A stretch of 64,000 nucleotides of DNA from Terana coerulea (Eukaryota > Basidiomycota > Agaricomycetes > Polyporales > Phanerochaetaceae): positions 486,892 through 550,891 of the forward strand of contig JAKOGH010000812.1 in NCBI GenBank assembly GCA_024811115.1, read 5' to 3'. The notes beneath the pieces were generated by a model. That model made no database searches. It saw only the letters and a program-made list of their open reading frames with translations, and was not told the origin of the DNA. Made by a program: the position numbers and the translations under genes. Of the stretch, positions 11,321-23,470 are shown piece by piece; position 1 is the first letter of the stretch; each line of letters opens with the position of its first letter.

Positions 11321-12639
11321 GTCATCACTACACATACTACAGACACCAGGGTAGAAATGCCGGAACTATATGTGTTCAGGTGTTTTTGAGGGAGGGCAGT
11401 ATTGCTAGCGCTGAAATCACCTTTTTAGTGGTGGTGACTCCCTGCTCAGAGTCCTGCCGCAGGAGACGCTTGCCACATTTGGTAAGATGCTAATTGCCAT
11501 CAATGTCACTTACAAATGAGCTTATAGCTTGCTTGTCCATTGCTCTCAATGCCACACCTATTACACTTCTATCAGTCACAATATATAGTCATTGCTGCAT
11601 AAAGGCTCAATAAAGGAGCAATCTTCTTATGCTTGCAGGCCCTTACATCAACCAATTGGAAGTCCAGCACAGGCAGCCGTTTGGCCAAGCCCCCATTAAA
11701 GTACATACACTCAGCCTTTCAAAGATGAAACTGGGGTTATCAACATTGACATAGCTCTATGGGATTTCAGGGGATTCTGCAAATATGTAGCTCACAGTGC
11801 CACACCAACCTGCACTGGTAAGTCACTATAGTCATCTTGTTGTTACCTTGCAACTGGAGTCTTGCCTAATGTTGGGCATCTGATCTACTGGTGCTTTGAC
11901 AAGGTGGTTTCACCAATTTGGATTGTACCTCCCCCTTGGGTGTTTCCTGATATGCAGCAGTTGATAGAGGATGCTGCTGCTGCAGATTAGGCTGGTGTAG
12001 AGGGCACTGAGGTCAGCAAAGCTGATGCTGATGCCTTACAGGCTTCTGAGCAAGACAAAAAAAAGATTAGAGGCCAAGGATATGTGGATATATTCTCTGG
12101 CTGCTTGGCATATAATCTCTCCAGTTTATTATTGTTAACAATGCTGTCTATTTGCCTTGGGGTTTTCCTGGTTGCATCAGTGCACTGGCAACTACATGAA
12201 TGAAAATCCTTGTATATTAAAGACTGCTAACTTAATCCAACCTGTTTTCATTTCTTGTATTCTATGTAATGCCAATATACACCATTTTTTAAAAACCTGA
12301 TATTGGGTGCACTGGTGTATGAGCTCCAGCATAGTGATGTGCTTTACCGTATAAAAATGAAGTACATATGGAATTACATATGTGACAGGGCCTATAAAAA
12401 CAGCTATGGTGCATGTAGTACATGCATGGTAGGAACTAACATAACTTCTCACTTCAACAGTCTCACAGGGCTGACACTATACATCTTCCTCCCTAGCCCA
12501 ATGTGCAATTTAGCACATAATACTCTGGTAGTATCTTCCATATTGTATCCCAATATTCTGCAAGCAAGGAATTGGAGTCTCCAGGAAGATCAAGAAACTT
12601 CAGATGAAAGTAGATTCCACTTATGTCTCAGTACACCAC
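11321..12639. other. Decayed repeat-derived DNA
   Basis: No intact gene is present. A 110-base segment (11943-12055) recurs in diverged form at 14933-15045. The rest has scattered protein-like fragments broken by stops and is AT-rich. Confidence 0.45.
11943..12055 (+). repeat. Dispersed segment, first copy
   Basis: The bases reading CAG CAG TTG ATA GAG GAT GCT and onward match 14933-15045 at roughly 70 percent. Both translate as QQ(L/S)IEDA...AD.AGVEGTE, with an in-frame stop in this copy. The source element is unknown. Confidence 0.45.
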
Positions 12640-13160
12640 GGCGCGTTGAGTGAATTCTGCCTGCAGGCCCGGCAATACTTTATCAAATAGTGTAGGATAT
12701 GGGAAAATCACCTCGAAGATCTTTAGACAGGGAGGCAGATACGGCATGATGCCCTTGAACAGAAATACAGGGAACTGTGGTTATGAAGCTGCATCGGCGG
12801 CAAGCGATAAGGGACATAAAAATTCTGCTCACATATGCATTCATAATCTCAAATCTAACACCTATGAGCCGGTTGCACAATGCCAGTGACTTCAGAGGAG
12901 ATTCTAGTCATCAAAGTGTCAATGTTCAAGAGTTGTACACTAACACATTGCGACTTACCTTGCGCGACCTCTTCAGCTTCCTCGATAATTGATCATATCA
13001 TCAAGAATGTATGAAAATGCAAGAGATAACTGGAAGCTGCATGCACGTAAGCGTTGAGTGCCGAGAAGTATTCAGCCCTCGGATCCCAAAAACCCTCAAT
13101 AAAGAGACAGGGAGCGCAAAGTTGGGTTAAAATGAGCTCAAGCATGGCTCCGCCGGGCGG
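12640..13160 (-). pseudogene. Decayed continuation of the F-box gene or an unrelated relic
   Basis: Reading on from the F-box frame on the minus strand, protein-like stretches appear between stops: LELILTQLCAPCLFIEGF near 13110 and MPYLPPCLKIFEVIFPYP near 12740. A GTAAGT donor near 12960 suggests former introns. No family can be named with confidence. The simplest reading is that the F-box gene once extended here. Confidence 0.35.
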
Positions 13161-13745
13161 TTAGTCAAAAGTAAGCTTGTAGATCTGCAACGGCTCCGCT
13201 ATAGGAGACAATCCGGCAGGATCAAGGGTTTGCATAGTTGTAAATCGACCATATTGATCCATAGTTTTAGACCCCATGATCTTCAGGCTGACAAGCTGGG
13301 TAAATGGCTGCAGGAGGAATGGTAAAAGGTGGACGTCGGTACTATCAAGCAGCAGCCGAGTAAGCTTGCGGATTGGCAGAGCGTCGCCCCTGTGCGGCTC
13401 AACAGGGCCTCTGCCATGTACAGATGATCTCCTGCAGCTTCTCAGTGTGAGCGATTTCAGGGAAGGTAGGGTTCCCAATATCTGGTCATATAGATCGGCT
13501 GGGTCACGTTCACCCACAGCGAGATAGCTGATGTCGAGGGAGACGACGTGATCGGATATGCGGCGAGACGCTTTGGCTTCCAAGAGGAACTGGTCCACTT
13601 CGATTTCCTCCAGCCCGCATCTTACGAAAAGGCGTTGCGAGCTGTGAGGAAGCCATGCCCGACACGTCAGTGTGCAGCTGCGCAACGCGTCACAGCCTTC
13701 GGCAAGATCGATTATGTCGTCCACCAGCTCTTGAGGGAACGCGTC
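13161..13745 (-). CDS. F-box-like protein, probably truncated
   Basis: The start at 13745 (MDAFPQELVDDIIDLAEG) and the later CTLTCRAWLPHSSQRLF form a typical basidiomycete F-box-like N-terminus, the part that would bind Skp1 in an SCF ubiquitin ligase. An LRR-like region follows (LYDQILGTLPSLKSLTL). The frame ends after 194 residues, whereas relatives are usually 400-550, and protein-like sequence continues past the stop. Likely a truncated or dying copy; substrate unknown. Confidence 0.65.
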   Translation of the reverse strand, partial: DAFPQELVDDIIDLAEGCDALRSCTLTCRAWLPHSSQRLFVRCGLEEIEVDQFLLEAKASRRISDHVVSLDISYLAVGERDPADLYDQILGTLPSLKSLTLRSCRRSSVHGRGPVEPHRGDALPIRKLTRLLLDSTDVHLLPFLLQPFTQLVSLKIMGSKTMDQYGRFTTMQTLDPAGLSPIAEPLQIYKLTFD

Positions 13746-14080
13746 CATGACGATGGTATCACTGACGGATTTATGAGGCACGGTTATTCTGCTAATCAAA
13801 GTCAGCGAGTGCGGTCGACGAACCTGGCTGGGACTTCAATATGTTACCAGGAGTCAGAACAGTTCCTCCGGATGCTCAAGGCTCTCGTCGAGGGAAACGC
13901 GTATAAGGGCTCTAACAAGGAAGTAAATACTAGTCAGTCTCGCACGGCCTTCAGAATAGAGAATATCATGCTCACAGGTGACAGGCCCGGGCGCACGCAG
14001 GTTGCAGTGATCGCTGGCAGTCGCAAGCACACACCGGGCGTCTACGCCTTCTAACAGTGGAGGCGTGAGAAAAAGGCTGC

Positions 14081-14870
14081 ATGCGAATTCCTCAGGGTTT
14101 TATTAGCGCTCTCCCTCCAACCTTGTACCTGTGCGTACTTGTCAACGACAACGTTCACCGCAGAACCTCGCGTTATATATCACGCGCTACAAACGAAACC
14201 AACAATTCGCATAGCAAGAAAGTCGTCAACAGTGCTCTCGGGATCTGCGACAAGACCCCAAAGCCCGAACTTCAGTGCCGGGGGCGAACTGCCCAAACCA
14301 GAAACGGAGGGTGCGGCGGCATGAGGATGAAAGCTTGTGCGAAATGCACCAAAGTCCACCACTGCGTGAGTATTGGTCCACCAAACGTTCTCATTGTCTC
14401 GAAATTTGCGTACCAATGCTGATAGCATAACAATAGTCAAAGAAATGTCAGACCGCGGATTGGTCAGCTCATAAGTCAGTCAGTCACATCCGGCCCATAG
14501 TCGACATTTTCCCATGGAAGAAGGTATGCAACCCATTCGGAGAGCTTGGGAATTACTGACGTTCTCTCCAGGCACATGCATAGCTATTCAAGTAGACCGC
14601 CGTAGAAGCCCTCTGCCGGAACGGACAGAACCTTACCACGACACACTGCCTATGGGTCGACCTCGCCTCGTCCGACCGCGTCGTTGTGCCAGCGCCGAGC
14701 AACCTCATCGTAGCTTCTATGATATCCGCGTCACTGAGCACCAGGCTGCGCCTGACCGTGCGGGCGACGCACGCGTGGTAAGCGGCGGGCTCGGACAGGC
14801 CGAGGTCTGGTTCGTGCTTGCCGGGATCAACAACGCCGCGCGGTACGTACTCGAGGAGAGGAGAGTATGA
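14081..14870 (+). pseudogene. MYND-type zinc finger protein, decayed
   Basis: Joining across an intron with GTGAGT donor (14366 region) and ATAG acceptor gives CAKCTKVHHC-SKKCQTADWSAHK, the second half of a MYND finger (C-x2-C, CSKKCQ.ADW..HK). The final cysteine after HKSVS is replaced. The next join, after FPWKK, runs into stops in one phase, and downstream protein-like stretches lie in different frames. MYND proteins of this type are abundant in agaricomycetes and act in protein-protein contacts. I regard this copy as non-functional or misassembled. Confidence 0.5.
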
Positions 14871-14932
14871 ATGGAGGCGGCGTGGCTGGGAGGTTGTTGT
14901 GAAAGGCATCGCAAACGATGAGGTATCATCTG

Positions 14933-15045
14933 CGCAAGTACAGCAGTCGATAGAGGATGCAACTGTTGCGGATCATGCGGGAGTGGAGGGCACCGAGGCC
15001 AGAATTGCTGAAGTGGATGTCTTGAAAGGCTCTGCATGATGGAAA
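14933..15045 (+). repeat. Dispersed segment, second copy
   Basis: Diverged copy of 11943-12055 (IEDATVADHAGVEGTEA in the matching frame, without the internal stop). It lies directly after the MYND remnant. Confidence 0.45.
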
Positions 15046-15950
15046 TGCTTTCTGGATAGCCAGGGTATGTGTGTATGCCATCTTGCCGCATGGTAGCACT
15101 GCCTGGTTCGTCGCTGATTGACCCATGCAGCAGGATTTCATCATATGAAGACAGCTTATATGGCCGCTGTGGGAGAGTTCGAACGACATTTGTTGTTCTT
15201 ATGTCATATATGTCAGGACCTTCAGGATTTTCTCGCGCTTTCGCGGAGTTCGTGGAAATACAAGGGCAGGGCGATGCTAAGGCTATCCATCTAGGAAATC
15301 CACACACGCAGGCTGTTGTTCAGAGTAGTACTACTCTCAGCCTTGGATGAGATTGCAGATTTCGCGAAAGACAACATAGGAGCAAGGTTCGTGGCCAGGC
15401 TCAGTTTCCGGAAGTGGGCCAACGCTCATTAATTTGTGAAGCTGTGGTTTCATATTGTATTCGGGACCATATTGAATGATATCATCTTCATTTCAGCGGA
15501 GTTCTGCATGGTTCTCATGGACGAGCCAATACCCATTAATGGTATGTTGAATCTTTTATCCTTGTTTGTGAGCAACATTGAGAGCCCCTTTCCCAGATAT
15601 GCACTGGCATGTTTCTTCTGTCAACCTCGCTATCTATCCCGCGCACACTAAGATGTGCATGATCTTTTATGGAGTGAAAGCCCATTTCCTAGATGTTTTT
15701 GTTTTCTCCCGTTGATCTGACTGACCTACGTTGTGCGCGTCAGGATGCTATGTTTTGTCAGATGTAATGGCAACCTTGTTCCCAGGCGGCGATACGCCTA
15801 TCTCTTCCATCGACCTGACTGTTTGCCCTGTGCGTATCAGAGCGCTACGTGATTTCTACGGAGGAATGCTTCCGAGACGTCATAACATGAACAGATACAG
15901 CGGTATACGTAATGGGCACGAATATATTCTACAGGGATGGGCCATGCAAA
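15046..15950. other. Intergenic stretch without recognisable gene
   Basis: Only short open stretches (up to 126 codons), none with a known motif or consistent intron chain. The last 50 bases lead into the promoter of the next gene. Confidence 0.4.
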
Positions 15951-15954
15951 AGCA

Positions 15955-15962
15955 TATAAAAG
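15955..15962 (+). promoter_or_regulatory. TATA box of the DUF6533-type gene
   Basis: TATAAAAG lies 54 bases before the ATG at 16009 and is followed by a C/A-rich leader (TCAACCACACCTCCCACAC). Confidence 0.6.
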
Positions 15963-16008
15963 CCTGCTCAGCATTCAACCGTCACTCAACCACACCTCCC
16001 ACACAACA

Positions 16009-17691
16009 ATGGCCTCCCAGCCCCTCCCGATTGCCACAAGCTCTCAGGCGGAGCAAGTGTACGCTCCTTCTTCGCTTACGTTGGATGAACGTAACCAAAC
16101 CACGCCATTAGCATCGTTATTCGATACGTTCACTTCGCACTCGCAGGTACGTTTTCGCGTCTTACGCTTCAGCTGCGTGATACTTAGTATTCGTGGGCTA
16201 TCCGTGGTAGTCCTGACCTGCTACGAACATATGATTACCCTCTCACAAGAAGCTGACGTCATATGGTCGAGAGCCTTCACGTTCCCGGCTTTCCTTTTTC
16301 TATGCAACCGGGCGATTGCAATTTGGAATGCGACTAATGGCGTCGCCATGGACTTGGCCTCAGATCCTAAGGTGATAATGTCACTTCAAGCATATGCAGT
16401 CCGTAGATCTGACGATTCAAATACAGAGGTGCGATTGAAGGGCATGCACTAATATCCGCGCTTACAATGGACTCAATTCATCAACCAATAGTTGTATAAT
16501 AATTCAACGCATGATAGAGCCGGTAGTAGCTCTTGTGTATACTCTTGCGGCCTGTGAGTACAGATGACATGGTCATAGCTAAACTGGCTAACACTGTGTT
16601 TAGGTTTAATCGCCCTCCGCATCTACGCTCTTTGGAACAGAAGTATGCGGCTGTTCCTACTCATTTTACTCCTCAGCCTTACCCCCGTCTACACGAACAT
16701 TGTGAGTACGCTACCGCACATGTAGAAAACGCACACTAAACCAACTCATTGCAGGCTTATTACGTGGGCTGGAAGATACGACCATACTCTGCAGACCACC
16801 CTATATCGCGCTGCAGCGCAGAGCTCGAACTAACACCGCCTGTGTTCCAAGTACAGTGAGTTTAGCCTCAATTCATGCACCGGTGAAACTAACTTAGTTT
16901 TCCAGATGTACTGTAAACCATTTCTCGCATAATTCCGCACATCTTCTTAGCTTTCTTTGTTCAAGTGTTCCAAGCGACGAGAATCACGGTGTTGATCACT
17001 GACGCTCTGGTACTCTCCTTGACCTGGGCGAAGACGTACAGGCAATATCGAGAGTCGAGACAATTGGGGATGAACACACCGCTAACCATGCTCTTCCTGA
17101 GAGATGGAACTGTGTATTTCTGGTCAGTCCCAGAAGCATGCATCGCTTCTCGAACATGCTGACTTTTCTCTCTAGCACGCTCCTCGCCTTGAACTTGACG
17201 CAAGTCGTCCTGACAATGACAGTATGCTCTCAAGTATAGGAGATAGTAGAAATTTACCGAGGCTAATACTACAGACGACGTCACCCATTACACCGTTCAT
17301 TTGCTCGTGGGTACACCAAAGGGTCGCAATGATCCCAAGCTGACTTATAGCTAGATTGACACCCATTCTGCTGTCGCGCTTCATGCTCAACCTTCGTGAA
17401 GCCAGCCAGCCAAAAAGAATGGAAGAAGAGGAGTCGCTACCAGGCATGCGGGTCTCAGGCTCGCGGTTCAAATTTCCAACAAACCTGGCCGGCAACTTGG
17501 GCGAGTCTCTACTCATTGGAGAAGAAGACGAAGAAGTTGACCATCAGGATGCTCATGGCTCGAGGGAGCTATCCTCAAGCGAAGGGGACGCGGACAGCAG
17601 TGCACTCCCGGATATCATTGAAGTGAGCATGCCTGCGCAGCGCATTGTCTTTGAGTTGACCGGATGGAATTGTCTAGATCGCCCGCGTTGA
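16009..17691 (+). CDS. Multi-pass membrane protein with DUF6533-type N-terminus
   Basis: The start MASQPLPIATSSQ is followed by LTCYEHMITLSQEADVIWSR, the signature of the basidiomycete DUF6533 family (usually (Y/C)xH(L/I)(I/L)T...E...W). Further exons on the same strand give IALRIYALWNRSMRLFLL, then AYYVGWKIRPYS, TRITVLITDALVLSLTWAKT and LLRDGTVYF-like helices, as in other members with about seven membrane segments. The cytosolic acidic C-tail ends at 17691. The first intron (from about 16146) does not keep frame with its obvious acceptor, so one base may be wrong or the gene decayed. The function of the family is not established. Confidence 0.65.
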
Positions 17692-18026
17692 ACCGTAAAC
17701 GCTGCCCACGGAGTACAGGTATCAGTCTCAAGGGGATCAATTTATCTGGACAATCACTAGCTCGTCAAAGCCCGCCGTGGATCATAAGATTAGAACGACG
17801 CCCTAGAGGTGTTCTTTGTGTTATTGGCTTGCGAACGAATATCTCATAAATATGATGTTGAAGTTTACAATCAAGCCTTCATTCTTACTGATACATCGTT
17901 GTGCTTGGGGGACAGTTGAAGGCATAGCTAGTAATTCATATAGGTGTAGTTACAACAACAGGATCACTGCTTAGCACAACACACGCTACCACATACCACC
18001 ATCCTTCGTCACTAACCCTCTGCATC
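17692..18026. other. Short intergenic spacer between convergent genes
   Basis: 335 bases between two convergent gene ends. I see no gene, repeat or clear terminator signal. Confidence 0.4.
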
Positions 18027-20685
18027 TCAGTCTAAGCCTGCTAAGGCTGCTCGAATTGGCGCAGGGTGTCGGTCGCTCTCCGCCGTGGCTGAAGTCTGTG
18101 CAAGGATGGCCGTCAGGCTACCCGGATGTGCGACCCTCAGCTCTGGGTGAGAAAGAAATCGGATTGCCTTGTCCTCCTTCGCGCTTGGCATTCTCCTGAA
18201 TATCGAAACCGCTTCCGACACCCCCGCGCGCCGCTTCGCGGTATGACGGTCGCCTGGTTGAAGCACGATCTCCTGATTGCCTGACGGCAGGTCAACTCCC
18301 GCTCTGTTCCCCACCCATATCTTGATCACCAGGCCGGACTGATTGACCACCTCTATCGTGTCCATGCTCTTAGCCTCGCTGGTGGGCCGGCGTTGAAGGA
18401 GCTCAGTACGTGATAACCGCAAAGCCAAAGCAGCCAAGGTGAGTGTCGGGTTGACCTCTGGTGAGTACGGGAAGATGGATAGGTCACAGACGTATACACC
18501 TTGGTATTCGTCAAGGGCCAGGTTCTCGTCCACGCAGTACGGCTTGCTATCGTCGGCTTGCTTCATCGGCACCGTCCCAAGCTCGTGTGCAACACCGCCC
18601 AGCTCCAGATTCCAGAAGTCGACGGGTTTATGCGGAGAGTCGTCCACAAACTCGGCACCCAACAGCGCCTCAGTCGCCTTCATCGCATCTTGAGTTACCG
18701 TCCACAACATGTCGAGGGTGGGCTCATCCGGGCCTTCAGCACGAAGTATCTTGACTACCGGTTCGTCCTCGACAAGCGTAATTGTGTTGTCAACGTTCAA
18801 AGCCGTGGGGCGGATGAAAGCGATAACCCATAGAGGGAGGTTGTCGTAGTATATTTGTCCCCGTGGAAGGAACGAGGACGCATCGATGGACATGTTTGCG
18901 AGTACAATCTCTTTCGAACACCTAGACCTAACGTAAGACTGAATTTTCATCGGCCCAACGAAAGAGCGCGCGAGGGGATTCCGATACTTGAAGGTCGCCG
19001 CCTTGATGAGGATGTCGTGGTCGGTTAGATGCAGGCCGCCTTTGCTTGCCAAATCGACACCGCTGCGGAGGAGAATGGCCGGACTATGCACGCTGCCGGC
19101 GCACAGGACGACCTTCCCATATTCTCGCAGGCGAATGACATCCTCCCGACCACTCGCCGACCGGACGCGGACGCCTGCCACTCGACTCGACTGTGAGTCG
19201 TCCCAGACGAGCGACCGAACTTCGGTCTCGAGCAACATCTTGAAATTCTTGTGCTCGCGAGGATGCCCGTCCACAACTGGCTTGCTCATCGCGATTTCCA
19301 TCAACTTGTCTATCGTGCTGTACGCGCCTCCAGCGAACCTATAGTTTCCACCTGCCTTTGAATTCCGAGGCGATACGTCCCCATTGCCAATTGACACGAA
19401 TATCGGTGTCATGCTGAGAGGAGAGCATGTTGAGGTGATCCATGAAGTCGCGGTGAATGGGTGTCGTCGTAGGTAGGCAAACATCCATCATCGTCTCAGC
19501 TTTACGGTAGTAGGTGTCCAGGAGATCGCAGCAGACGTCGGACGGAAGATGTCGTCTCAGACTTTCGTGGTGTATTCGCGGGGTGAACAAGCCCCATAGT
19601 GCGGTCCTACCTCCTAGGCAGTAGACCGGCCCGCCCTTCCAATCGCTCTTCTCTTCGTCGCCCGTACCATCGCTCTCCCCTTCGCCGTCCTCATCATCGC
19701 GGTCCTCTTCGTCGTCGCTGTTCGACAGCGTATAGTCTTCCCTGAATCTCGCGAAGAATGTGTCGTTCACCTGGGCGCGGTCTTGGTCCAACCCTGCGGG
19801 GCGAGCGCCATTGAGACAGTGAGAATGAAACACGAGCCCGCCCTTCTCGATGACGAGAACGGATTTGGCAAGCCTCTCGCCGACCATGAGGTTGCTGTCG
19901 AAGAGATCTCCTGCGAGGACGCCCCCGCCAGCTCCAGTTCCCACGATGATGATGTCGTAGGTCTCATCCTTGGCCTCGTCCAATGTCAGGGGGAAGAACG
20001 CAGTCTGATAGGTCGTCCGTGTGGAAGTGAAGGAAACGGGCAGAATCTCCCACTTCTCACTTCCGTGAACCTGTTGCGGTGATGAGCATACAGCCGATAC
20101 TGATGCTTCACGTACGTACCATCTCATCGAACGAGCCAGCCTAACAATCCTTAATATTAGTATGGTAGAACACTACAAGCGATGCAGTGCCTACACGTTC
20201 ACCACGCCAAGAAAGAGGCACGTTCTTGCGATAGGCGGTGATCCTAATAAACGTCGCGCGTGTCAGACCAAAGATGTGCGTGCCCAAGACCTGGCCAGTA
20301 CACATACGTAGAGAATGTCACATCGCCAGAAGCCTCTCCGTTAATGGTCCATAATCTGGAAGCTGTCTTGGGTTCGGCCTGGAGTCGAGCGGAACCGTTA
20401 CTGGAGGATTCAGCGAGTCCTGAGTTGTCGTAGACACTGGTAATATGATACAGATCTTCGCCCAAAGGAACAATGGTCCACTAGCCAGGGATCTGAATGG
20501 TGCTCGAAGCTGGTTTTGAGGTTCAAGCATACCTTCTGTTTATCATCTGCCTGTTCCAGCTCCTTCAGATCAACGTAGGGAGCCTTGGGGTCGCTGATGT
20601 TCAAGTGCAGATACAGCTCCGGGCTCTGCGAGTAGAGACTTTTGATGCGGTAAACTCCTTTTGAGAGCACAGTTTGCGGAGGCAT
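18027..20685 (-). CDS. GMC oxidoreductase with N-terminal ricin-B-like region and C-terminal extension
   Basis: Start MPPQTVLSKGVYRIKS at 20685; exon 1 20533-20685, exon 2 20308-20480, then smaller exons leading to AGSFDEM and VHGSEKWEILP. The first 100 residues carry QKWTI and SRLWTI, resembling the QxW repeats of ricin-B lectins. The FAD motif VGTGAGGG begins the glucose-methanol-choline oxidoreductase domain, and VAHELGTVPM with NPTLTLAALALRLS forms its C-terminal part. A short extra domain (VVNQSGLVIKIWVGNRAG) ends the protein. Frame is lost by one base near 19351-19369: WQWGRIASEF and YRFAGGAYSTIDK are in different frames. No signal peptide is evident, so an intracellular sugar- or alcohol-oxidising flavoenzyme is likely. 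The lectin-enzyme join rests on splice reading by eye. Confidence 0.78.
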
Positions 20686-20741
20686 GATGAGCGAAAGGGG
20701 GAGTAGCGAGCAATGAGGAACGTACCTCGTGAGAGCTGGCA

Positions 20742-20749
20742 CTTTATAA
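20742..20749 (-). promoter_or_regulatory. TATA box of the GMC oxidoreductase gene
   Basis: The minus strand reads CTTATAAAG about 58 bases before the ATG at 20685. Confidence 0.55.
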
Positions 20750-20759
20750 GTCCCAGTCA

Positions 20760-21522
20760 CATGTCCATGTTCGAAACTCAATCGGTATGGCGCTGCTCGT
20801 TTCTTTGGCGCATCGTGGAGAATCCGTCAGTAGGCATGTGCCTTCAGAAATGAGCGACGAAGCAAAGCATGCGCTGAGATCCTAAACGCGACGTTCTCGA
20901 CGCATGCGATTGGACTAGATAGTAAACAGCCCTACACGCCTTGAAGGTATGTATAACCTTGAGAGGCTTCAGACGGGGATGGGTGCTTGAACCACGGGTC
21001 ATGGGGCATTGAGAGCGACACTTAAGGGGAACCGGACCAAGCTGTATCGTCGAGACCGCAAATACGCATCTGCTGGTACAAATGTTCTGCATACCCGTGG
21101 TACGCAATTGGAAAGCCGCCGCTGTGCTTATGCCCATGGCGCGGGGTATTATGGTAATGTTTGGCGGCGGCGGCGCTGCAGTGCCAGAACACCTCAGCTA
21201 CGGTAGCATAGATGCGTGTTATTCAGGGCGGAAAAGGCGTAACTCTGCTGAGAAATGGATTAACATTCGAACTGGAAGTTAAAACAGGTAGTAGAACTCA
21301 CCATGTAAATAAGATCCAAGCGCAATCGGCAGCCGGTAATATTTTCTTTCGGACGCCACTGAGTTGGAAGGTAGCGATGGCTTTTTACAAAAGGCTTGTG
21401 ATAATCTACAATGTGGATCTCGATCGGGCTTGCGTGAGATAATACAACAACTGCAAAATAACAGCATAAAAATGCAACCGTGGCGAATACTTTGCCATCT
21501 GTCACCCCATTGCCAGTGTAGG
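20760..21522. other. Intergenic region without gene
   Basis: About 760 bases between two minus-strand genes. It contains a short GGCGGCGGCGGCGCTGC stretch near 21163 and no convincing coding signal. Confidence 0.4.
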
Positions 21523-23030
21523 CTATACCTTCAGTGCGCGTATGCTCTTTCCCATCGCGATCGCAACCCACTCTCCCGGCGCGACATGCCCCGCAATACC
21601 ACCAATCTTCGGGCTCCATGCGACGTTCACGATCTCGGACGCGCCCGTGTACGCCATGACCGGCTCCTGCACGACCCGCTTCTTCGTCTCCGGCCTCGGG
21701 CTCGCGCTGAGACCCGCGGTACTCCCCGGACCGTGCCCGTGCCCGCTCCGCGGCGCGGGGCTCGCGGACGTCGATGTATGCGAGCCGACGTCCCAGAGCA
21801 GTAGCTGGCAGTCATCCGCTGCCGTAGCGAGCAACGGCACGTCGTTGGTGGTCGAGCTGCCGGAGGACCAGGAGAGGGCGTTGATCGGCCCGCGGTGGGC
21901 GTGCAGCTCCATGACCGGCTGGCCGGGGCTGCGCATGTCCAGGATCTGGACGTCGCTGCCGTCTTGGTGGAACGTGGCCATGTAGTTCGAGTCGGAGGGA
22001 TTGAATGCGATGCGGAGGAGCGGTGACGTGTGTGGGCGGGCGGAGGTTCCTGGGGAGCCAGGGGCTGAGCTTCCAGTGCCTTGCGTAGTGGCTGCCGTTG
22101 GCGGCGCAGTCTTGGGTGGGGGCGTCTCGTAGAGGATGGTGCTGTGCTCCAGCGAGCGAAGATCAAAGGCACGGAGCGATCCATCCGCGCCGACTGAGAC
22201 GAAGATATCGGTGGATCCTGGCAGCCACGCGACGTCGTACACTTCTCGGTCGTGAGCAATGAGCTGAGTTATGGCGGTAGAGGTGTCGATATTCCACACG
22301 GTACAGGTGGTGTCTATTGAGGCGGTAACAACAAGGTTCGGGGACTTTTCGTTCCATGAGAAGTTCGTTAATGGGGCTCCGGTCGTGTGGTTTTGCACCT
22401 TGGATTGCTGCGAACGACGGAGTCAGTTACGAGGCTAGCCAAGCCGTGGCGACCAAGCGCAAAGTAAGACACTTGAAGACGCACCCCTGATAATGCCGCA
22501 CGCAGCGTCAGCTTGTGTCCTCCAGATCCTGCACCGCTCTGCACCTTGCCCACATATCCACCACCCATTCCGCCTCCCGCCGCCTGATCACTCGCGTACT
22601 CCCACACTCTCAACGCGTCGCCCGTCGTCGCCAGGAGCTCCGACTGTCCCGCCTTCTGACTCCAGTTGTACGAGTTGGCGGCGGCGGGCTGCCATTGGAG
22701 GTTCGTCGCCGGGTATCCGTGGTGCGCTTCGACGAGGGTGACGAAGTCGGGGTAGTATGAATCGCCGAAGTCCCCGGCGTAGTCGTCTTCTACGAGTACC
22801 CGTTCGTCTTGCAGGCCGATTATGGCGATGCGATTGCGGTAGTCGTCGGTGAGGGAGCCGAGACCCAGGCGAAACGAGGAGCGAGGACGGTGTTGATGTC
22901 CTGGCGGGGGAGACTTACACCAGTCGAGGGCGTAGACGGGCCCTATCTGCGTATAAGCTCGCCAAAGCGTGGAATTGCACGGAAGAAACTCACAAGGGGC
23001 TTCATACTGAAGAACGGAGGATTGAGTCAT
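21523..23030 (-). CDS. WD40-repeat protein of the WDR68/DCAF7 (TTG1-like) family
   Basis: Three exons (22994-23030, 22485-22942, 21523-22407) give 459 residues with in-frame joins. Family signatures include PVYALDWC near the start, NRIAIIGLQDE, FSWNEKSPN, TASIDTTCTVWNI, SVGADGSLRAFDLR, ATFHQDGSDVQILDMRSPGQ, ATAADDCQLLLWDV and the end WVAIAMGKSIRALKV. Relatives act as scaffolds for DYRK/HIPK kinases and as DDB1-CUL4 receptors in animals, and with MYB/bHLH factors in plants. Compared with the usual 340 residues this copy has extra low-complexity insertions (a P/T/G/S-rich loop around YETPPPKTAPPTAATTQG and another near SASPAPRSGHGHGPG). Likely a cytosolic/nuclear scaffold and a single-copy housekeeping gene. 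Confidence 0.93.
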
Positions 23031-23470
23031 ATCTTGTCTCCGCGACGGCAGTCAGATCTCCTCGGTGGGATCGTAAAGTGCAGGAACAAGGTATGAATTT
23101 TTCGAGAACGAACAGTACCCAAGCTGTGCACTTAATGCTCGGCCGCCTGCAACGATGACTTGAAAAGGCTGGGAGCAAGTATCGTCACGGTAGGTCGCGT
23201 ATCCTGAGGGTCAAGCACAAGGATATGCAGCGCCGGTGCACGGCTTCCCGTCTAATTACTTATGGGCGCCTATGAGGGCTACCTGACGCTATTCTGCCCA
23301 TTCACGCTATTGCAGCATAATCTCAAGCTATATTGCACTACAACAAGCCAAGCATGCAGCTATCTTTACCTTGTTATATTGGACCACGTCATATACTGCG
23401 TTCGGAGTGCTAGGCTCTTTTCCGAGTCTGGATACTTTTGTACCCAGTCAAACTCGCCTCACAGCTCGGA
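23031..23470. other. Intergenic region without gene
   Basis: 440 bases upstream of the WD40 gene and downstream of the F-box gene. I see no motif, repeat or coding signal. Confidence 0.4.

Noticed and set aside
10334..11389. 351-codon open frame on the plus strand
   Set aside because: It spans the 150-base tandem repeat and dispersed repeat copy 2; the protein is a C/H/W-rich reading of repeat DNA with no family motif.
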